64,000 nucleotides of DNA from Nepenthes gracilis (taxonomy: Eukaryota; Streptophyta; Magnoliopsida; Caryophyllales; Nepenthaceae): assembly GCA_033239525.1 (NCBI GenBank), contig BSYO01000038.1, positions 6,389,041 through 6,453,040 on the forward strand, in the 5' to 3' direction. Numbering within the stretch: position 1 is the first letter of the stretch; each line of letters opens with the position of its first letter. Shown piece by piece: positions 11,220 through 25,500 of the stretch. The notes beneath the pieces were generated by a model. The model was not told where the DNA came from. It saw nothing but the letters and a program-made list of their open reading frames with translations, and did no database searches. A program made the position numbers and the translations under genes.

Positions 11220-13504
11220 TGTGATGAAACGGATTTTTTTTTCTCAAAAACTTCCGCCAAGACAAAAACAGGATTTTAGGAACAAAATATAAGGTAAGAC
11301 TTCTGTAAAAATTTCGGTAGAATCTCCTTTGTAATTGGATGAAAACCCAAAAGTATAACCTGTACAGAACCTATATAACCAACCAATACAAGCACACAAC
11401 TATCAATTTATACTATAATTCTTCCTACAATACGCATACACAGGATCACAGATACCATCCATGGCATTAATCTATAAAACCATCAACTACACTAGCAATT
11501 CATAAACGAGATGCCATCTTGGACCTATACAGAATATCCAGAAGTATAGAGCGAAAGCTAAATTATTAACCTGTAGAAGCATAGTTTTTCTTTTTACCAT
11601 CATATATATCACATGCATTTCTATACAAAATCCGCATATGCAGGAATAACCATAGGTATAGAATTCATATACAAAATCATGTGTCCAGTCAAGTCTTTAC
11701 ATCTAACTGGTTCTCCCAAAATTGCTCCAAAATGCTTCAGATCCTCAAAAGTCTTCAAAAAATGCTTTTAGTTACTCTTTCTCATTGGGTACTAGCTCTA
11801 TAGTCTCATCTGGAGAGGAAAAATAATAAGACAGTGAGCCAAGACCTAGCAAGGTACACACAGATATGCAGAAAGCAGTTATGCAGAACAGTCATAAAAT
11901 TATGCAGAAACAGAACGGTTAAACGAAACAGAACCTTGAAAACAAAGAAAGCATAATTCGACGATATTAAACTCAGAAATCAAAAATCAGTAATCGATAT
12001 AATTCAGAAAATAGAATCAGAAAGCAAAGTCAATAACTTTTATTTTATATCAGAACAGAACAGTGATCGGTACAGAACAGTAATCAGTACTGTAACGGTG
12101 GTATAGAACAGAGCAGTAACAGACCCTGCCAGTATACCCTACTAGCAGAGGGGGCGAATGATCGAGGATAGATTGTGTACATCTCCTCACAATCCAAGGC
12201 TATAAACAGTAACATAAGATCTCGTCCCATGGGATCAGTACGGGTGTGCCTCCCAAAGGTAGGCTAGAAATAGAACTTTCCTCCTGACCGTAACACCCCG
12301 AGGAAAGGCGGACCACATCTAACTCCATAGACAGAGTTATCATCGATCACCACCGTAAAGTTCTAAGGCATGCCGGAGAATCTAACCTGACCGTAATCAG
12401 TCCTGGGTCCTAAATAACAATATCAGAAATAACTTCTTGACTGAAAACCTTCTTTCGTAATCAGAGTTTCGTAATTTTCCTTCAGTTAACTTCAGAACGT
12501 TCAGAACATACAGTAACGGTCTAAAAACCCTTCTGTTTTACTTTAGAAGTGCATGAAAATTTATTGGTTTAAGTTTGTGTAAAATTTTTAAAATCAAATT
12601 ATACCAGGAGCTTCATTTCAGTGCCAATTAATTTTTAGATAGCAAGAGCTACGGTTAAAAATCATTAAAATCCCTTCATTTTCGTACCTAGGGTTTCACC
12701 AGAACTTCCAAACTCAAATGTATCACCAAACATGTGCTTATTCATGAAATCAACGCCATAAATCCATACACATATACTAAATCATGCAATTTAACCAAAA
12801 ATCCTTAATATTTTCGAGTTAGGGTTTCATCACATGCTTCCGGAACCAAATCGAATACTAATTACATGCTTGTTCATGAAATCAAAGCCAAATCTTGTAA
12901 TAAATATGGGTAAACACAAAATCTAACCGAAGAATTGAGGGAAACATGCTTCATTTACTTTAAACATGCAATAATAACGTTTTAGAACATTTTCATTAAT
13001 TTTAAAGCAAGAGAAAACGGTAAAAATAAAAAATAACGTCCGAAGTACACTTGCCTGAACCCTATCTACCGTTATTTTTACCCGAAGTGGATTGGAATGA
13101 GTTATTTCCCCTTTCTCCTCTTCTCTTCTTCCTTTTCTTCGTTCGTGCCTTAGCTGCTCTCTCTTTCACCTTTTTTCCCTTCTATTTATAACAAAAACGG
13201 AATCAGAACGCGAGCAAAAGTCAGGACCGCGCTCAAGCGCATGTCGAGCGTGCGGCAAGCACGGGGTTTGCCAGGGGCTCGCTTGAGCGTGCCTGGCACA
13301 TGGCGAGCGGCTAAGTACTAGATTTTTGTGCTTGATGCCGTGCCTCGGGCGCATGGCAGGCGCAACTCTACTGCTTACTGAACTCGGGTATTTTTTCAAC
13401 ATTTTACTTTCAACCCTCATTTTTCAATGTATGATTGGCCTCTTAATGATTATCATCATTTTAATTATTTCTAATTATCGTGTTTTTGGTTCCGGGGCCT
13501 CACA
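11220..13504 (-). repeat. 5' LTR of chromovirus B
   Basis: 2285 bp, minus orientation, from TGTGAGGCCCC (13504) to CCGTTTCATCACA (11220). Pairs with 4496-6570. TATA box at 13183-13190. The CTCGAG module at 13225-13320 is decayed here. Flanking bases on the right (TCAAT, 13505-13509) cannot be matched because the left end of B is deleted. Confidence 0.92.
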
Positions 13505-16500
13505 TCAATGATGATCATTCCTTCTGAGCCTCAAATTGAACTTTAAAATATGTGGGTTCACTACATTTTCGCTGTGAAACTCTGATTAATTATCTAACTA
13601 TGAATCACCTATCTGTAATTCATTGCCATATCTAATTCAACTTGACGCCCAAAATTTTTTGATCGAGTTTGGCTAAGGTTTCAGCATAAACCTCAAATTA
13701 CAATCAAACCTTAAAGTCAAAATACCTTATATTCTCATTATTCTGTTGTTATGTTAATAAACTGACATATCACTGGAACACATGATCCAAATTGACAATG
13801 AATGGGAAACTTATTAGCCAATCAACAATTTCCTATATTGCAAACATGATCATTCACTTTAACCCTCAATCATATCCTGAGACCTAGAGCAGTTGTGAGC
13901 CCACACACACTTTCACCATTTTGATTAATCATTTATTTGCATATTAATGATCTTCTTACAACTTGCATCCATGACTCCTATCGGACACCTAGGTTATGTG
14001 ACAGTTATAGGCCTAAGAAAATCCAAAAATATCAACACAACTAAGGCAAGGTCCTTAATCTTCGGATTACGATTAACTTAGGATACACAATTGAAGCGAT
14101 CACTCAATAATTCGGCACAACCTCAAATTTCCACCTAAGTCTTAAAACCTAGATACTTAGTAAACTTATCATCTTGTTGGCATACCAACGAGCCAACATA
14201 TTTGACCGATATGCATTACCCAATTTTGAGATAAAAAAAACGTCATCAAAAGCTAATCCACAATTATTTCAACTTTAAAGTCGTTACCGTTCCAATAACC
14301 CCGATGCAAAATTACAATGGCTTCTTATCTCTTAAACATGTTATCTATTTGCACTAATACAAGATCATGTCCTTAGCATGACATGACTACTAAGACAATA
14401 GGATTAGCTAGACAACAACTTCACCCATAAGCAAAACCTATAAACCCTTGAAGCAATGACCCCAATTGCTAACTTCAAACTACAGTTGAGGGTAATTTCG
14501 ATCATGGGTTTCTCCCCTACTTAATCAAAAGGGCAATCACCTACAACTAAGGTAGAAAAAGTACAATTCCAAAATTTTCCTCAAGGCATTACATGCTACA
14601 ACAATACACTTGATCTATCAGAGATCGATCCAAATGACATGATCAACAATTACCATTCAAACCTAGAAGATTATTCCCTCATATCTTACTTTTGACAGAT
14701 GCTGATTGCTTCTAAGTCGGGGCTCTGCGAACATTGCAAAACCACGAGGAGCACTTGACGAACATCCTCTCGAATTCACCTAAACCCAAAAGAAAAGTGC
14801 GCTTCTGCGACATCAATTAATCCTTCCCAAATGGGCCATCGCTCAAATCTCTACTGGACCACATTCGTGCTACCGAAGAGTCCGCATGCCCAATACGACC
14901 TCTTCCCTTACCGAAACTCGCACTCTAACCTCAATCGAGCACACGGCTAATAGCTTTCTTAATCGATGACATAGCCCTCAAACAAGGTTCGCACTCCCTA
15001 TGAATCTTTGAGTTCCTCAATGAGGCCATCACAATATTGACCCAAATATGACCAAAAGATCCAACCCATAAAATTCATAGATTTGCTAATGAATCTACTG
15101 GCCCAAATGGCATCATTGGAACTTGCAATGGCCATACCTTTTCTCGATTGCTGCCATGAGCACAATTCTCAATTATTACAATAAAAAATACTATGGGCAC
15201 AGATCAATCTTAGGAGTCATCAAGTCCTTGCAATAGATCAAATAATTCACCTATTCACTCACAGTATCTGCTTATCAAATCATTAATCTCCTGGGTAACC
15301 TAATTTCCAAAATCCCACAGATTACCTCATAGGTTTGCCTTACGTGCCTCAAAGGTTCTATAGCGTTCTATTGCGGCACCTAATTGATGATTTCTTGATT
15401 CTGTACGAAATCCTTAATGATCAGTGTCAATCTCGACATAATCTCGTATGACCAACTAAAAGATCAATCACCTAATCTTTCTTCCAAAAACATCCTAAAT
15501 TATTCACACGGCCAAACTCCTTCGTGACCCCGAATGACCTCCAGATGTGGTTTCATTATCAGATAAACTTAGCATAGATCCCCACAACTCGACTATAGGC
15601 AAACGATAATAATTTCTTGATACCTTGACTAACTCAGGTTCATACTCAAAATTGCACAATTTGATTGCAAGACATAATGTGCTTACTAATCCAATTCATA
15701 TCTGCTCAGTGACTTACCGACCAAGTCATCCTTATTGTTACTTCAAGTTTGGCTCTACAGAATAAATCAGATTAACCTAACCAATCATATCTGTGGACCT
15801 AAGGATGTCATAGATCTCTATGCAACAAATGCAAAGCCTAGATCCTCGAATTTACACATAACTTGGAAACACAAATAAAAATATAGATTCTGGATCCCAA
15901 GGTAACATACATACCGAAACATCAAAATCCAAGAACCTTATCTTCTACCAAATATTGGACGACCGCAAAATCATCTTAACTCTTAGGATCTACATCACAA
16001 CCTCTTTAGGATCTGAGCTACGCGAAAGTTCAAACACTTAGGCATTACCAAATCGGTTATAAATCAAAATCTTAGAACTCGTTACACCAGAATTCACCCT
16101 AAGTCATTCTGACCTGAAGCCATCAATTTCACCTAATACATCATACTTGATACATCAACCACGTATTCTTTTCTCAACAAGTTACCGCCCCGAGAACCCC
16201 AACCCAGAGCCGATCAAACCTAAACCTCGAATCAATATTGATCAACTCAAACACTAAATCGGCATCAATCGAATCCAAACTTAAGATATCTCCCTTCGGC
16301 TTCTCTCGACCTCATGATTGACTACTACCACGAGTAAATCCTTGTCTAGGAGCCATAGCGGATACTCGCATCCTATCTTAAGGCAAAGCAATACAGGTTA
16401 GGTCGCATTTCAGATACTAACTAGAACCTTATAAGCTAGACAATTGAACTCATTATCTAACTATAACTTAGTTCAAGCCTAAGCTAACCCACCAGGATAG

Positions 16501-16615
16501 CTAGGACTACATAGTCTAGCTTGATTTTTCTATGCCTATGTCTACTTATCTTTTCAATCATAATCTATCCTAAGTTTCTGCATACGATTCAAATAAAGCC
16601 TAAGGTATCTCTTTT
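13505..16615 (-). mobile_element. Degenerate internal region of A
   Basis: About 3.1 kb without a useful ORF. It aligns along its length with 60125-63424 of element F (for example the block around TTGATTAATCATTTATTTGC at 13922 against 60200, and GCTACCGAAGAGTCCGCATG at 14869 against about 61370). RT-like and gag-like traces remain but are full of stops. Compared with B, the RNase H to gag distance is clearly shorter (about 1.5 against 2.4 kb). Confidence 0.75.
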
Positions 16616-16626
16616 CTCTTATACTG
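16616..16626 (-). promoter_or_regulatory. Decayed primer binding site of A
   Basis: CAGTATAAGAG on the minus strand, 8 of 11 matches to the initiator-tRNA-Met site, two bases from LTR 16629. Confidence 0.7.
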
Positions 16627-16628
16627 AT

Positions 16629-18694
16629 TGTGATGGACCGTATTTGTCTACCCAAAATTTGATAGAGTTTCATCTATAATATGGATATCTGCCAATATAA
16701 AAACATGTATAATACATAATACATCTAAAAATCCCAACTGCTGACAATATACAACATAAAACTACATAGGATCCAAATGCCACTACTTAGGTGTGGCTCC
16801 AACATGGTGTATCTATACACAATGTCAGCCCAAGGGAGATGCCACTAGGTACTTGTTACAAACTACAATATCCTGCAAAAGTATAAATAAATCTAAAAGA
16901 CAGCGAAATTTAAACTATCTGATCCTTAGTCATTTTGTACAATATCCATAAAGATTCCAACAAAAATATAAATATATACAATTTTTTTATGACATAAATA
17001 AAACTACAAATTAAAGTCTTCGCTATGGTCTTTTAAATCCAGAGCCTAGACTACTTAAAATCTCTAAGCTATCCCATCGGGTATAATCAAACCTGTGCTA
17101 AATTGGAGACATGGAGAGGTAAGAGTAAGCTAATAACTCAACAAGTACAATATAATAAAACAGTAAGCAATATAAGCGAAGTTAAGCATAAGAGAGGCAT
17201 GTAATCATGAGAGGGATGCATAAATAGGAATATGTTCAAGCGTTCTTTGAAACACAATTTACTTCTTCTTGGAGTATAATTTATATATAATTATTCCTCT
17301 TTACGGATCAGGATTAGTAAGCCTTACTAACTAAAGATGCGAAAAAATGAGGAAAGGAATGTGTTACCCTAAACATTCTAAAGTACAACGGCCATATTTT
17401 AGGCCTGCAGCAACTCGGCCATCACATTTTGCCTGTAAATAGACCAATAACTATTTGTCTCATATTTTTTGAGGTACCAGGGCAGTCATTGTTCTTCCAC
17501 AGTAGTATCTTCAGGCATGCCATGAACCTCACCCCCTCCAACAAGTGGTCAGGATGCACGATCAAGGTAATATTAAGTTTCCACCGTGATGTAAATGGCA
17601 AGCTAGGGAATACTACCCTATGAATATAAATCTGTGGTCCTAATTTCACTGTTTTATATTCATCTGAGGGAAGGTCCACTATACTTCTTTCACACGATTC
17701 TCATTCCTGGAGAATGAATCATATATCATATCAAATTGTGGCATTTCCTCCCTATACTTGCATAACTTTTATCTTTCTTTTGAATTTAAATCTTCTTGCG
17801 ACTTAACTTTTATGCATGAGCATCATATAACATAGAGAAGGTGAAAATTCTTACCACCGTAAGCCCAATTCGATTTTAGGGCTTTCGGATAATGATTATC
17901 TTCACAATTACTTAGCAACAATTTTTTTCGGATTGCACAATTAAACATATGTAAATATATATACAACTTAATTAATAATTAAACGAAATAAAATTTATGC
18001 AAAACTTATCAAAGGGTGCACGTGAACAGTGCACAATTGGGCATATCGGTTAATTCACAAAATCTCGGGCATCTAAGGGGTAAATTAACAAATATAAATG
18101 TAATCTCAAGCAAATTTATGCAATAATTTTGAAATATATACTCAAACGAGGTCCAGGCATGGGTTTAGGATTTCACGAATGAAAATCCACATGAATCCAT
18201 CAAATCGAGTATCCAATCGATAAATTAACTTACATGGGATATGGGCAATGGTATTCTAATCCTAATTCATGCAAAATCCCCAAATATTGGAGGCCAAAAC
18301 CACCCAGGTGTGGGGTAAGGGTTTCATGAACGTGGGCTAAGGTTTATGTGCGAAATTCGGTATAAATCCTTAAATTTGGACATGAAATTCATATATATAC
18401 ATGCTAGAGTCATGGGTTTCACAAATACATATATGGGGTCGGGTATCGGAATAATAATCCTAAAGGGAATTAAACAAAAATAAAAAAGAACGGAAGAGAA
18501 AGGTATGGATGCACTTGCCTCGACCCGCTCTACGATTTCTCTAACTAGCTCGAAGTCGGAATCCGCCCCAAGGGCCTTCGTTTGGCCCTTTCTCTCTCTT
18601 CTCCCTCCCTCTCTCTCTACCCGAAAACCCCCTCTCTTCTCGCATTCTCCTGCGTCCCATGTTCCCTGTTTCCGTTCTAATTTCCCCTTCCCCC

Positions 18695-18743
<49 letters not shown>

Positions 18744-18932
18744 TCCGTTTTCTTTATTCTAAAACCCAAATCAACACTCAGACAATCGAACAGGCGCACT
18801 TCGGGTGCCGGCCCAAAAATTTAAATATTTTCCAAAATTTTATAATATTTAATTAATTTTTATTACACCCAAATTACCCAAAATAAATTAATAAATCTAA
18901 TTAAATCAGATAAAAATATTCGGGATATTACA
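16629..18932 (-). repeat. 5' LTR of element A
   Basis: 2304 bp, partner of 1883-4312. It runs on the minus strand from TGTAATATCCCG (18932) to CCATCACA (16629). Carries one 34-bp minisatellite unit, an ATT tract (18695-18739), and one GTGAACAGTGCAC word where the partner has two. Confidence 0.92.
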
Positions 18933-19340
18933 GTTGATCATAAATGAAGTGTATTCTTCATCATTGGGACTTATTCAAATCTAATTGTAGCTTAAATGGG
19001 TATCCATAAAGATTAACAACTCGTGTTCGGATGTCGAATCTACCAGCAGGTTAATTCCTAGCAATGGAAAGTTGTCTTTCGGATATGATTTATTCACATC
19101 AGTGAAGTTGGTACACATCCATCATTTTTCATTACTCTTCTTGATGAGTACCACATTTGATAGCCAATCTGGATACCAGACTTCTTTTACAAAACCTGCG
19201 TTGAGTAGTTTCTTGACTTCTTCTCTCATGACAATTAACTTCTTGATGGAATGGTTCCTTTGCTTCTACTTAATGGGCTTATGACCAGAATCAAGGCCCA
19301 ACTTATAAACCATTACTCCAGACGGTATCCCTAGTATGTC
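18933..19340 (-). pseudogene. Reverse transcriptase N-terminal half of Tat element H1
   Basis: Minus strand: KLIVMREEVKKLLNAGFVKEVWYPDWLSNVVLIKK, NFTDVNKSYPKDNFPL and EYTSFMIN, the start of a Ty3/gypsy RT. It stops at the insertion point of A and continues at 1882. The run shown here exceeds a motif but is quoted only in parts. A few in-frame stops occur. Confidence 0.88.
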
Positions 19341-19559
19341 CGTGAGAGTCCATGCAAATACATTGGAGCTTTATTGAAAGAAAGCCATCAACTGTTCATA
19401 CAGGTGATCTAACAGTGAGTTTTCAATTTGTACACAATTCTTTGGCGCTTTGGGATCTAGGGGAATCTAATGAGTTGATTTACCGGACTATCCTTACTGT
19501 AGTGTTATTTTGTCTCGAAGATTGAAATCTCTAATTAGCTTATTCGGGATCACCTAGTT

Positions 19560-20060
19560 GACTTGAGATAAATAGCACGTCCAGCCAATGACTTGGTCAC
19601 CTAAAACCTCTTTGACTCCACATGCTATCATGAACTTAACCTTGAGATGTGGAATCGATGTTACTACTCCAAATGTAACTAAGTAGAGTCATCCCAGAAT
19701 GACATTGTGGACTAAGGGTAGAATGACTACAAGGAACATGAGCATGCGGCATGTTATCTTTGGGAATGTTCCTAGTGTGACCTTCAGTTGAATGGTCCAT
19801 TGGATTGGAATGGATTCGTTATTGAGTTCATATGGGGATCCTTCAGTTGTCCTCATCTGATCCTTTTTTAGTCTGAGCTTAAAAAAGGTATCAAGATACT
19901 ATAAATCTCTTGAGCATTTATTATCAACAAAGACTTATCTTAATTGATAGTCGATCATATCGTCCAAGATGAGTGCAAATACAACAAGAGGGTCAAATGA
20001 AAAATTATTATATGTGCCGTATCATCGTTGCTAAAACTAATACCATCATTGCTAACTCCT
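19560..20060 (-). pseudogene. Aspartic protease of Tat element H1
   Basis: Minus strand: YLDTFFKLRLKKDQMR, IQLKVTLGTFPK and FLVVILPLVHNVILG, the protease blocks of Tat-type polyproteins. The catalytic Asp area near 19930 is poorly kept. Stops and changes are frequent. Confidence 0.75.
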
Positions 20061-20352
20061 ACCCTCTATCTTTTGCTATTGGAAGCCTTATCTAGGAGGG
20101 CCGAAGAGTTGCTCTTGAATGGTCTCATGGACACCATATTAACAACTTCAGCTGCAAGCCGATTGTGTGGTTGCTTTTGCTAGCCTGTCTCATTGTCATT
20201 AGCTCTCCTAGAGGTTTGCCCCGGGTTTCTCTAAAACTCGGTGAGGTGTGCTTTTTGGATGAGGGTCACAATCTCCTTTTGTAACGTCTTATAGTCCTTG
20301 GTACTTTAACCTAGAGATTGATGGTAGAAATAATACTTAACCTAATCTCCTC
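20061..20352 (-). pseudogene. gag C-terminus/linker of Tat element H1
   Basis: Minus strand: YYFYHQSLG, STKDYKTLQKEIVTLIQKAHLTEF, as in Tat gag (a His-rich knuckle-like segment followed by an L-rich helix). Continues across solo LTR C into 22429-22519. Confidence 0.75.
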
Positions 20353-22428
20353 TGTGACGGACTATGTTTCCTAGCTGGAATCCGATAGAGTTTCGGCTGT
20401 AAAATGGCTGCCAAACTAATACAAATCCGTACAAAATTCCTATACAATACTATTATACATCCATAAATCACAACATAGGATCCAAAAAGCCACAAAACTA
20501 TACATGGCACCAATATCATAACTTCAATTATGATGTTGGCTTATATAAGATGCCACTAAGTACCTAAAACAAACTATAAAAACCAGCAAAAGTATATACA
20601 TCTATCAAAATATAGCAAAAACTAAACTACATGTACATCATCAATATACAACTACATCAATATACAAATCCATTACAAAATATACAAAAGTACTCCATGA
20701 GCAACCAAATCTCAAAAATCTAAGTCCATAAGATTATCCTCCAAGTCTTCATACCTAATTGACTTCTAATCCTTTATTCTACCTCATCAGGTATAAGCTC
20801 GTACTCATCTAAAGGAAAAAAACAGTAAGGGTGAGCCAAATACTCAATAAAATATAATATAATTAAGGACAATAAGCATTATTTTTAAAATAAAGTAAAG
20901 GAATGATATATGAGTATAATAAAGATGTATAAATATGAAACATGAATAAATACATTTCTGAAACACATTTATCTTTTTCATTTTATTTCTGATTCTTTTA
21001 GATTCTAAATCATATAAAAACTTATTTACTTTGCGGATTAGGGATAGTAGGCCTTACAAGCTAATGGAGTAGCCGATCGAGGAATGAAATGTACATGCAC
21101 CTACATATTCTAAAGTGCTACCCACGATACCTCAAATCCTAACGTCCCGTGGCGGACGGTATACATGTCACCCGATATACAGGGCCAGACAACAGATAAT
21201 AGATACGCCACTAGAGCACTTCCCGTGGTCTAGGAGTATTTCTAGATCTACCACCGTAATATCGTAAGACATGCCAGGAAATACTACCCTTTGAAAAACA
21301 AATCCTTGGTCTAGATTCTTAATTACTTATTCTTGAGGGAATGTTCCACCAAAAACTTATACAGAGTCGTCACTCCCTGGAGAATAAATCATCAGACATA
21401 ACAAATTGTGAAGTTTCCTTTAAATACTTTATATAACTTTTATAATTCTTTAATACGAATACAGTTAATCATTTTCTTATTAGTCTATGTCTTCACATGC
21501 TCTTAATTACATACATAAATTAACATAAAACTTATAACATGTAAGAAATTCCTACCACCATGAGACAAACATAACTTTAGAGCTTTCAGACAATAAATTC
21601 CTTCACAATTACATGCAACATAATTTCTAGAGTATATACAAGGTAACATATTTAACATACATGTGAATAAGTACCATTATTCACATTCATAATATTTTTA
21701 AAATATATAAAATTAACATATATAAAATATATGTAAATAAATACCAAATAGTTGGAGTATCCACGTTCATAAAGTTAAAGTTTCGATTATCTAAAACCAA
21801 ATCATATATAAACCCTAAATTTCATGTGTAAAAATGTTGGGGTATAGGTTAGGATTTTCGTGTGCATAAAATCGCATAAAAATATCAAATTGGACACCCA
21901 ATCAATAAATAATCACATACAAGATATGAGTATCCATTTTTTAAAGTCAATATATGCATAAATCTCAAAAATAATCGAGTATAAGTATTTAGGTGTTAGG
22001 GTTTTGTGTACAAGATACCGTATAAAAACTTAGAAATCGGAAGTGAAATCAACGTATAAACATGCTCAAGTCATGGGTAATATAAAATAAAAGCATTGAT
22101 GGGTATCGAGACGAAAATACTCGAAGAGAATAGAACGAAAAGTGAAGCTAGAGGAAGAGAAGCATATGAGTACATTTACCTCGTCCCGATCTATCACTTC
22201 TCCAACTAACTCCAAGCCGAAATTAAACCTGAGAGCCTTGATTTTCTCCTTCTCTCTCTTCTCCTTCACGTTCTCTCTCTCTCCTCACTCTCAGATCGCC
22301 CAAAAATGACTGAAGAAAAGCCTCCTACTGCTTTCGAAACCTAATTTTTTCACATATATTAAGTCTAATTTTAATTATATTACATTAATTACTCTCAATT
22401 ATGATATTATAAAAATAGGTACCTTACA
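20353..22428 (-). repeat. Solo LTR C (Ty3/gypsy type, minus orientation)
   Basis: 2076 bp, reading TGTAAGGTACC ... CCGTCACA on the minus strand. Flanked by a perfect 5-bp target duplication TCCTC (20348-20352, 22429-22433). There is no internal region or partner in the window, so it is a solo LTR, the usual product of LTR-LTR recombination. Removing it with one TSD restores the H1 gag reading. Its terminus TTACA resembles element F at 59723, probably the same family. Confidence 0.92.
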
Positions 22429-22519
22429 TCCTCCCTCTGAGTTGTCGAGTTGCTTGGGCCACTTCAAAATTTTCTCATCCTGAATCTACATGAGGATATG
22501 TCTGAGTGTCATTCAAAGG
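22429..22519 (-). pseudogene. gag fragment of Tat element H1
   Basis: Minus strand IQDEKILKWPKQLDNSEGG, a Tat gag block just before the His-rich segment at 20061-20352. Cut at 22519 by the LTR of D. Confidence 0.75.
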
Positions 22520-25500
22520 TATAATGGTCAAGATTTTATAACTCATAATTCAGTAAGGTAAACTAATAAATAAAAAAATTAAGATAAATGAATGATGAAA
22601 ACCCAGAAGCTAGTAACTCACTTCAAAATACAATAAAAATTTAATTAATAAAATTGACTTCGATTCCAGTTAATAAAAGATAGAGCAAATGATAGGAAAC
22701 TAATTCAATTAATGAATTCTCAATTGATTTGTAATTAAATTAATTTTGGTTAAGAATAAGATAATCCGATTACTGAATTTGTACCAGATTAAAAATAAAT
22801 TTAACCCGATTAATCAAATATAGTATGAATTAAATTAATTAAGTAAAATTATATATTACAACTTACAAACTCACACACACATAGCTGAATTCTCATAAAA
22901 TTCAGCAAGGGAACCCCGGCATTAGCAAGCTGCTCGGCAGCTCAAATTTCCAATAATTTCATAAAGTATTCAATTAATATATGGCCTAAGAATCTCCTCA
23001 CACATGGCAGCATCATACTAAGTCAAAAGTTCAAAGGAAAATCAATAAAAAACACACACACACACCCACAACTGCCAAGGAAAAATCAGCAAGTGATGAT
23101 TTCTTGCATAAATCACCAAGGACTAAGTAAAAATTAAATATAATTCCACCAAATTATCATACGGAACACATGGCATAAATTTACACACTTAGTCAAATTT
23201 GCAAACATAGAAAATAAAGAAGGAAGAAAAAAAAGGAGAAGAAAAGTAGGACACGGCTCTAAGGAGGAGAAGGAGTCACCTGGTTCCACCAAACTCCCCC
23301 TGATTTGTTTACTAATAAAATAAATTAATTAAAAGATAAAATTTGGCATAAAAAGAGGAGAGACACAAGGCATAACAAGAGGCTAAACATATATTAAGAA
23401 TGGCTCCAATCAAATAAAAGGAGGTGGCAAAGTAGGAAGCCCCCAAATCAGCCAAGTTAGCTGATCAGTTAGGAGGATAACCGAGAGATTGCCAACAAAG
23501 TGGGGCATATGGTAACTCCAAATTAATTTAGGGATAACTAAGCATGTTTGGTAAGAGAATAAATAAGAGAAAGGAGGAAGAAAACTGATAGAGACAGAAG
23601 AAAATATCAAAGAAAACAAAGAGAGAAAAACATAATCGAGAGAGAATTATCAGCTGAGAAACTTAGGAGTTCAATTTGAATTCTCATCAAATCAGGCAAG
23701 AATAATGCTACCTCTTTGATTTGTCGTTAAATTATTGTTAGCAAAATTAGTTTCTGAATCACGCTGATATTTGATTTATGCATTTTATATTTGATCAATT
23801 CATCCCATAAAATTTATAGTGTAAATATTTTAAGATGTTGGCTAAATCATCATATTTTTATAGTAAAATTATCCTCATAAAACTGGCCAGTTCGAAAGAG
23901 ATAAAGTTGATGGGTAGATTGATCCAGCAAGAAATAGAGTAGCTACTGATGCTGATATTTAGCTGCTATTTTTACCAGATTTTCAACTGGTTCAAACTCC
24001 ATAAAAATTAATTATGACACTTTAATGAACCGATAATAAGTCATAAAATTGGTGCTAAAATCCCTTTTGAAAATTTAACCGGTTCAACTCAAGGAAAGAT
24101 AAGTGTCACTAAACCGTTTACAAGAAGACTTTGGCACCAAAAATTAGTATGTAACACTGAATGTATGGCTAACGGTGAACCAGCTCATGTGATAAAACTA
24201 ACAAAATATTATAAAAAGCCGAACCGGTGCATGAATAGGCTTTATGATTAAACCGGTTGAGGAAAATTAAATGGAATCAAACCGGTCAAATTATAAAATT
24301 TATGGACCGGAAGCCAAATAATATGTTGTCTAAAAATTTATCTAGCACATGTAAAAATTTATATGAACTTATTTTTATGATATGTTTTATCATGATTTTG
24401 TTATGAATATATATAAGATATGTTATGCATTGGTGGAAGCTACTATGATATCATGAAAATATAAATTTTTTCTAAGATGAAAAAATTAAGAAAAAGAAAT
24501 AAGGATAACTATAAGTGCTTTCACTATAAAATTTTAAGAAGTAAGGAAACCAAACCAATGATTTATTTCAGTGGATAGTATATTTAGAGATGCCTTAATA
24601 TATTATAATAGAAGATCATTCTCTGATTCAGTATTGCTATGCGATTTTGGCCCTGTTTACTAGGATTGTAGGTAGTACCTCCCTCTTCAGGGTGCAAAAG
24701 GAGGTTATGCTTTAGATTCTATGAATTGAACACAATACACCCATCTCAAGGTGTAAGATGAGGTTAGGCTTTTAATTGTGTGGACCGAACACAATTTAGG
24801 CTTTGATCAACCACTTCTCTAGTTGGTAATGCCTAGTAGCCCTAGTTTCTTAATATATGTAAGGTAAGAACGTGCTATCAAATAAAAAGAATTAAGTATA
24901 AGAAAAGGAAAGCTAATTACATCATGAAAATTATTCTGAAAGTATATATGTATTTTTACATATATCACGGTTCCTATTCCTCTCTATAATGTATTTTAAA
25001 TAAAAATATAATTGTTCTTAATTATTATGTTTTTGCTAAGTATTTAGCTCATTCTTACTATTTTTTTATCTTTTCAGACACTTTACAGGAGTTCATGCAT
25101 GGTGAACAAAAGTAAATAAGAGATATTAGTTATGCTACAAATAGTAATGATATTACTAGTTTAGTTTAAGTGATGATGTATGGACTTATAAATTTTATAA
25201 GCATCTTTGGAATGTATGTGTTCTAATTCAGAAGTATGTTCACCAATTTTATATAGTTATCTTATAAGTTTTGACAGAATTTTATAAGATGAGTTTAAAA
25301 TTTTAGCTGACATCTTTCCTTATTATGAATCTCACATCATAATATTGTGGAATGGATGTCAGAGCAATTAATGATGTGGCATTATTTTAGATCTTGTGTA
25401 TTATGATTTGTTGTGATATACAGATGATTATAAGATAAGTACACATTCTTTCGATTGTAATAAGTAATATTGTTGAGTAAAAAGGATAATACATATGAAT

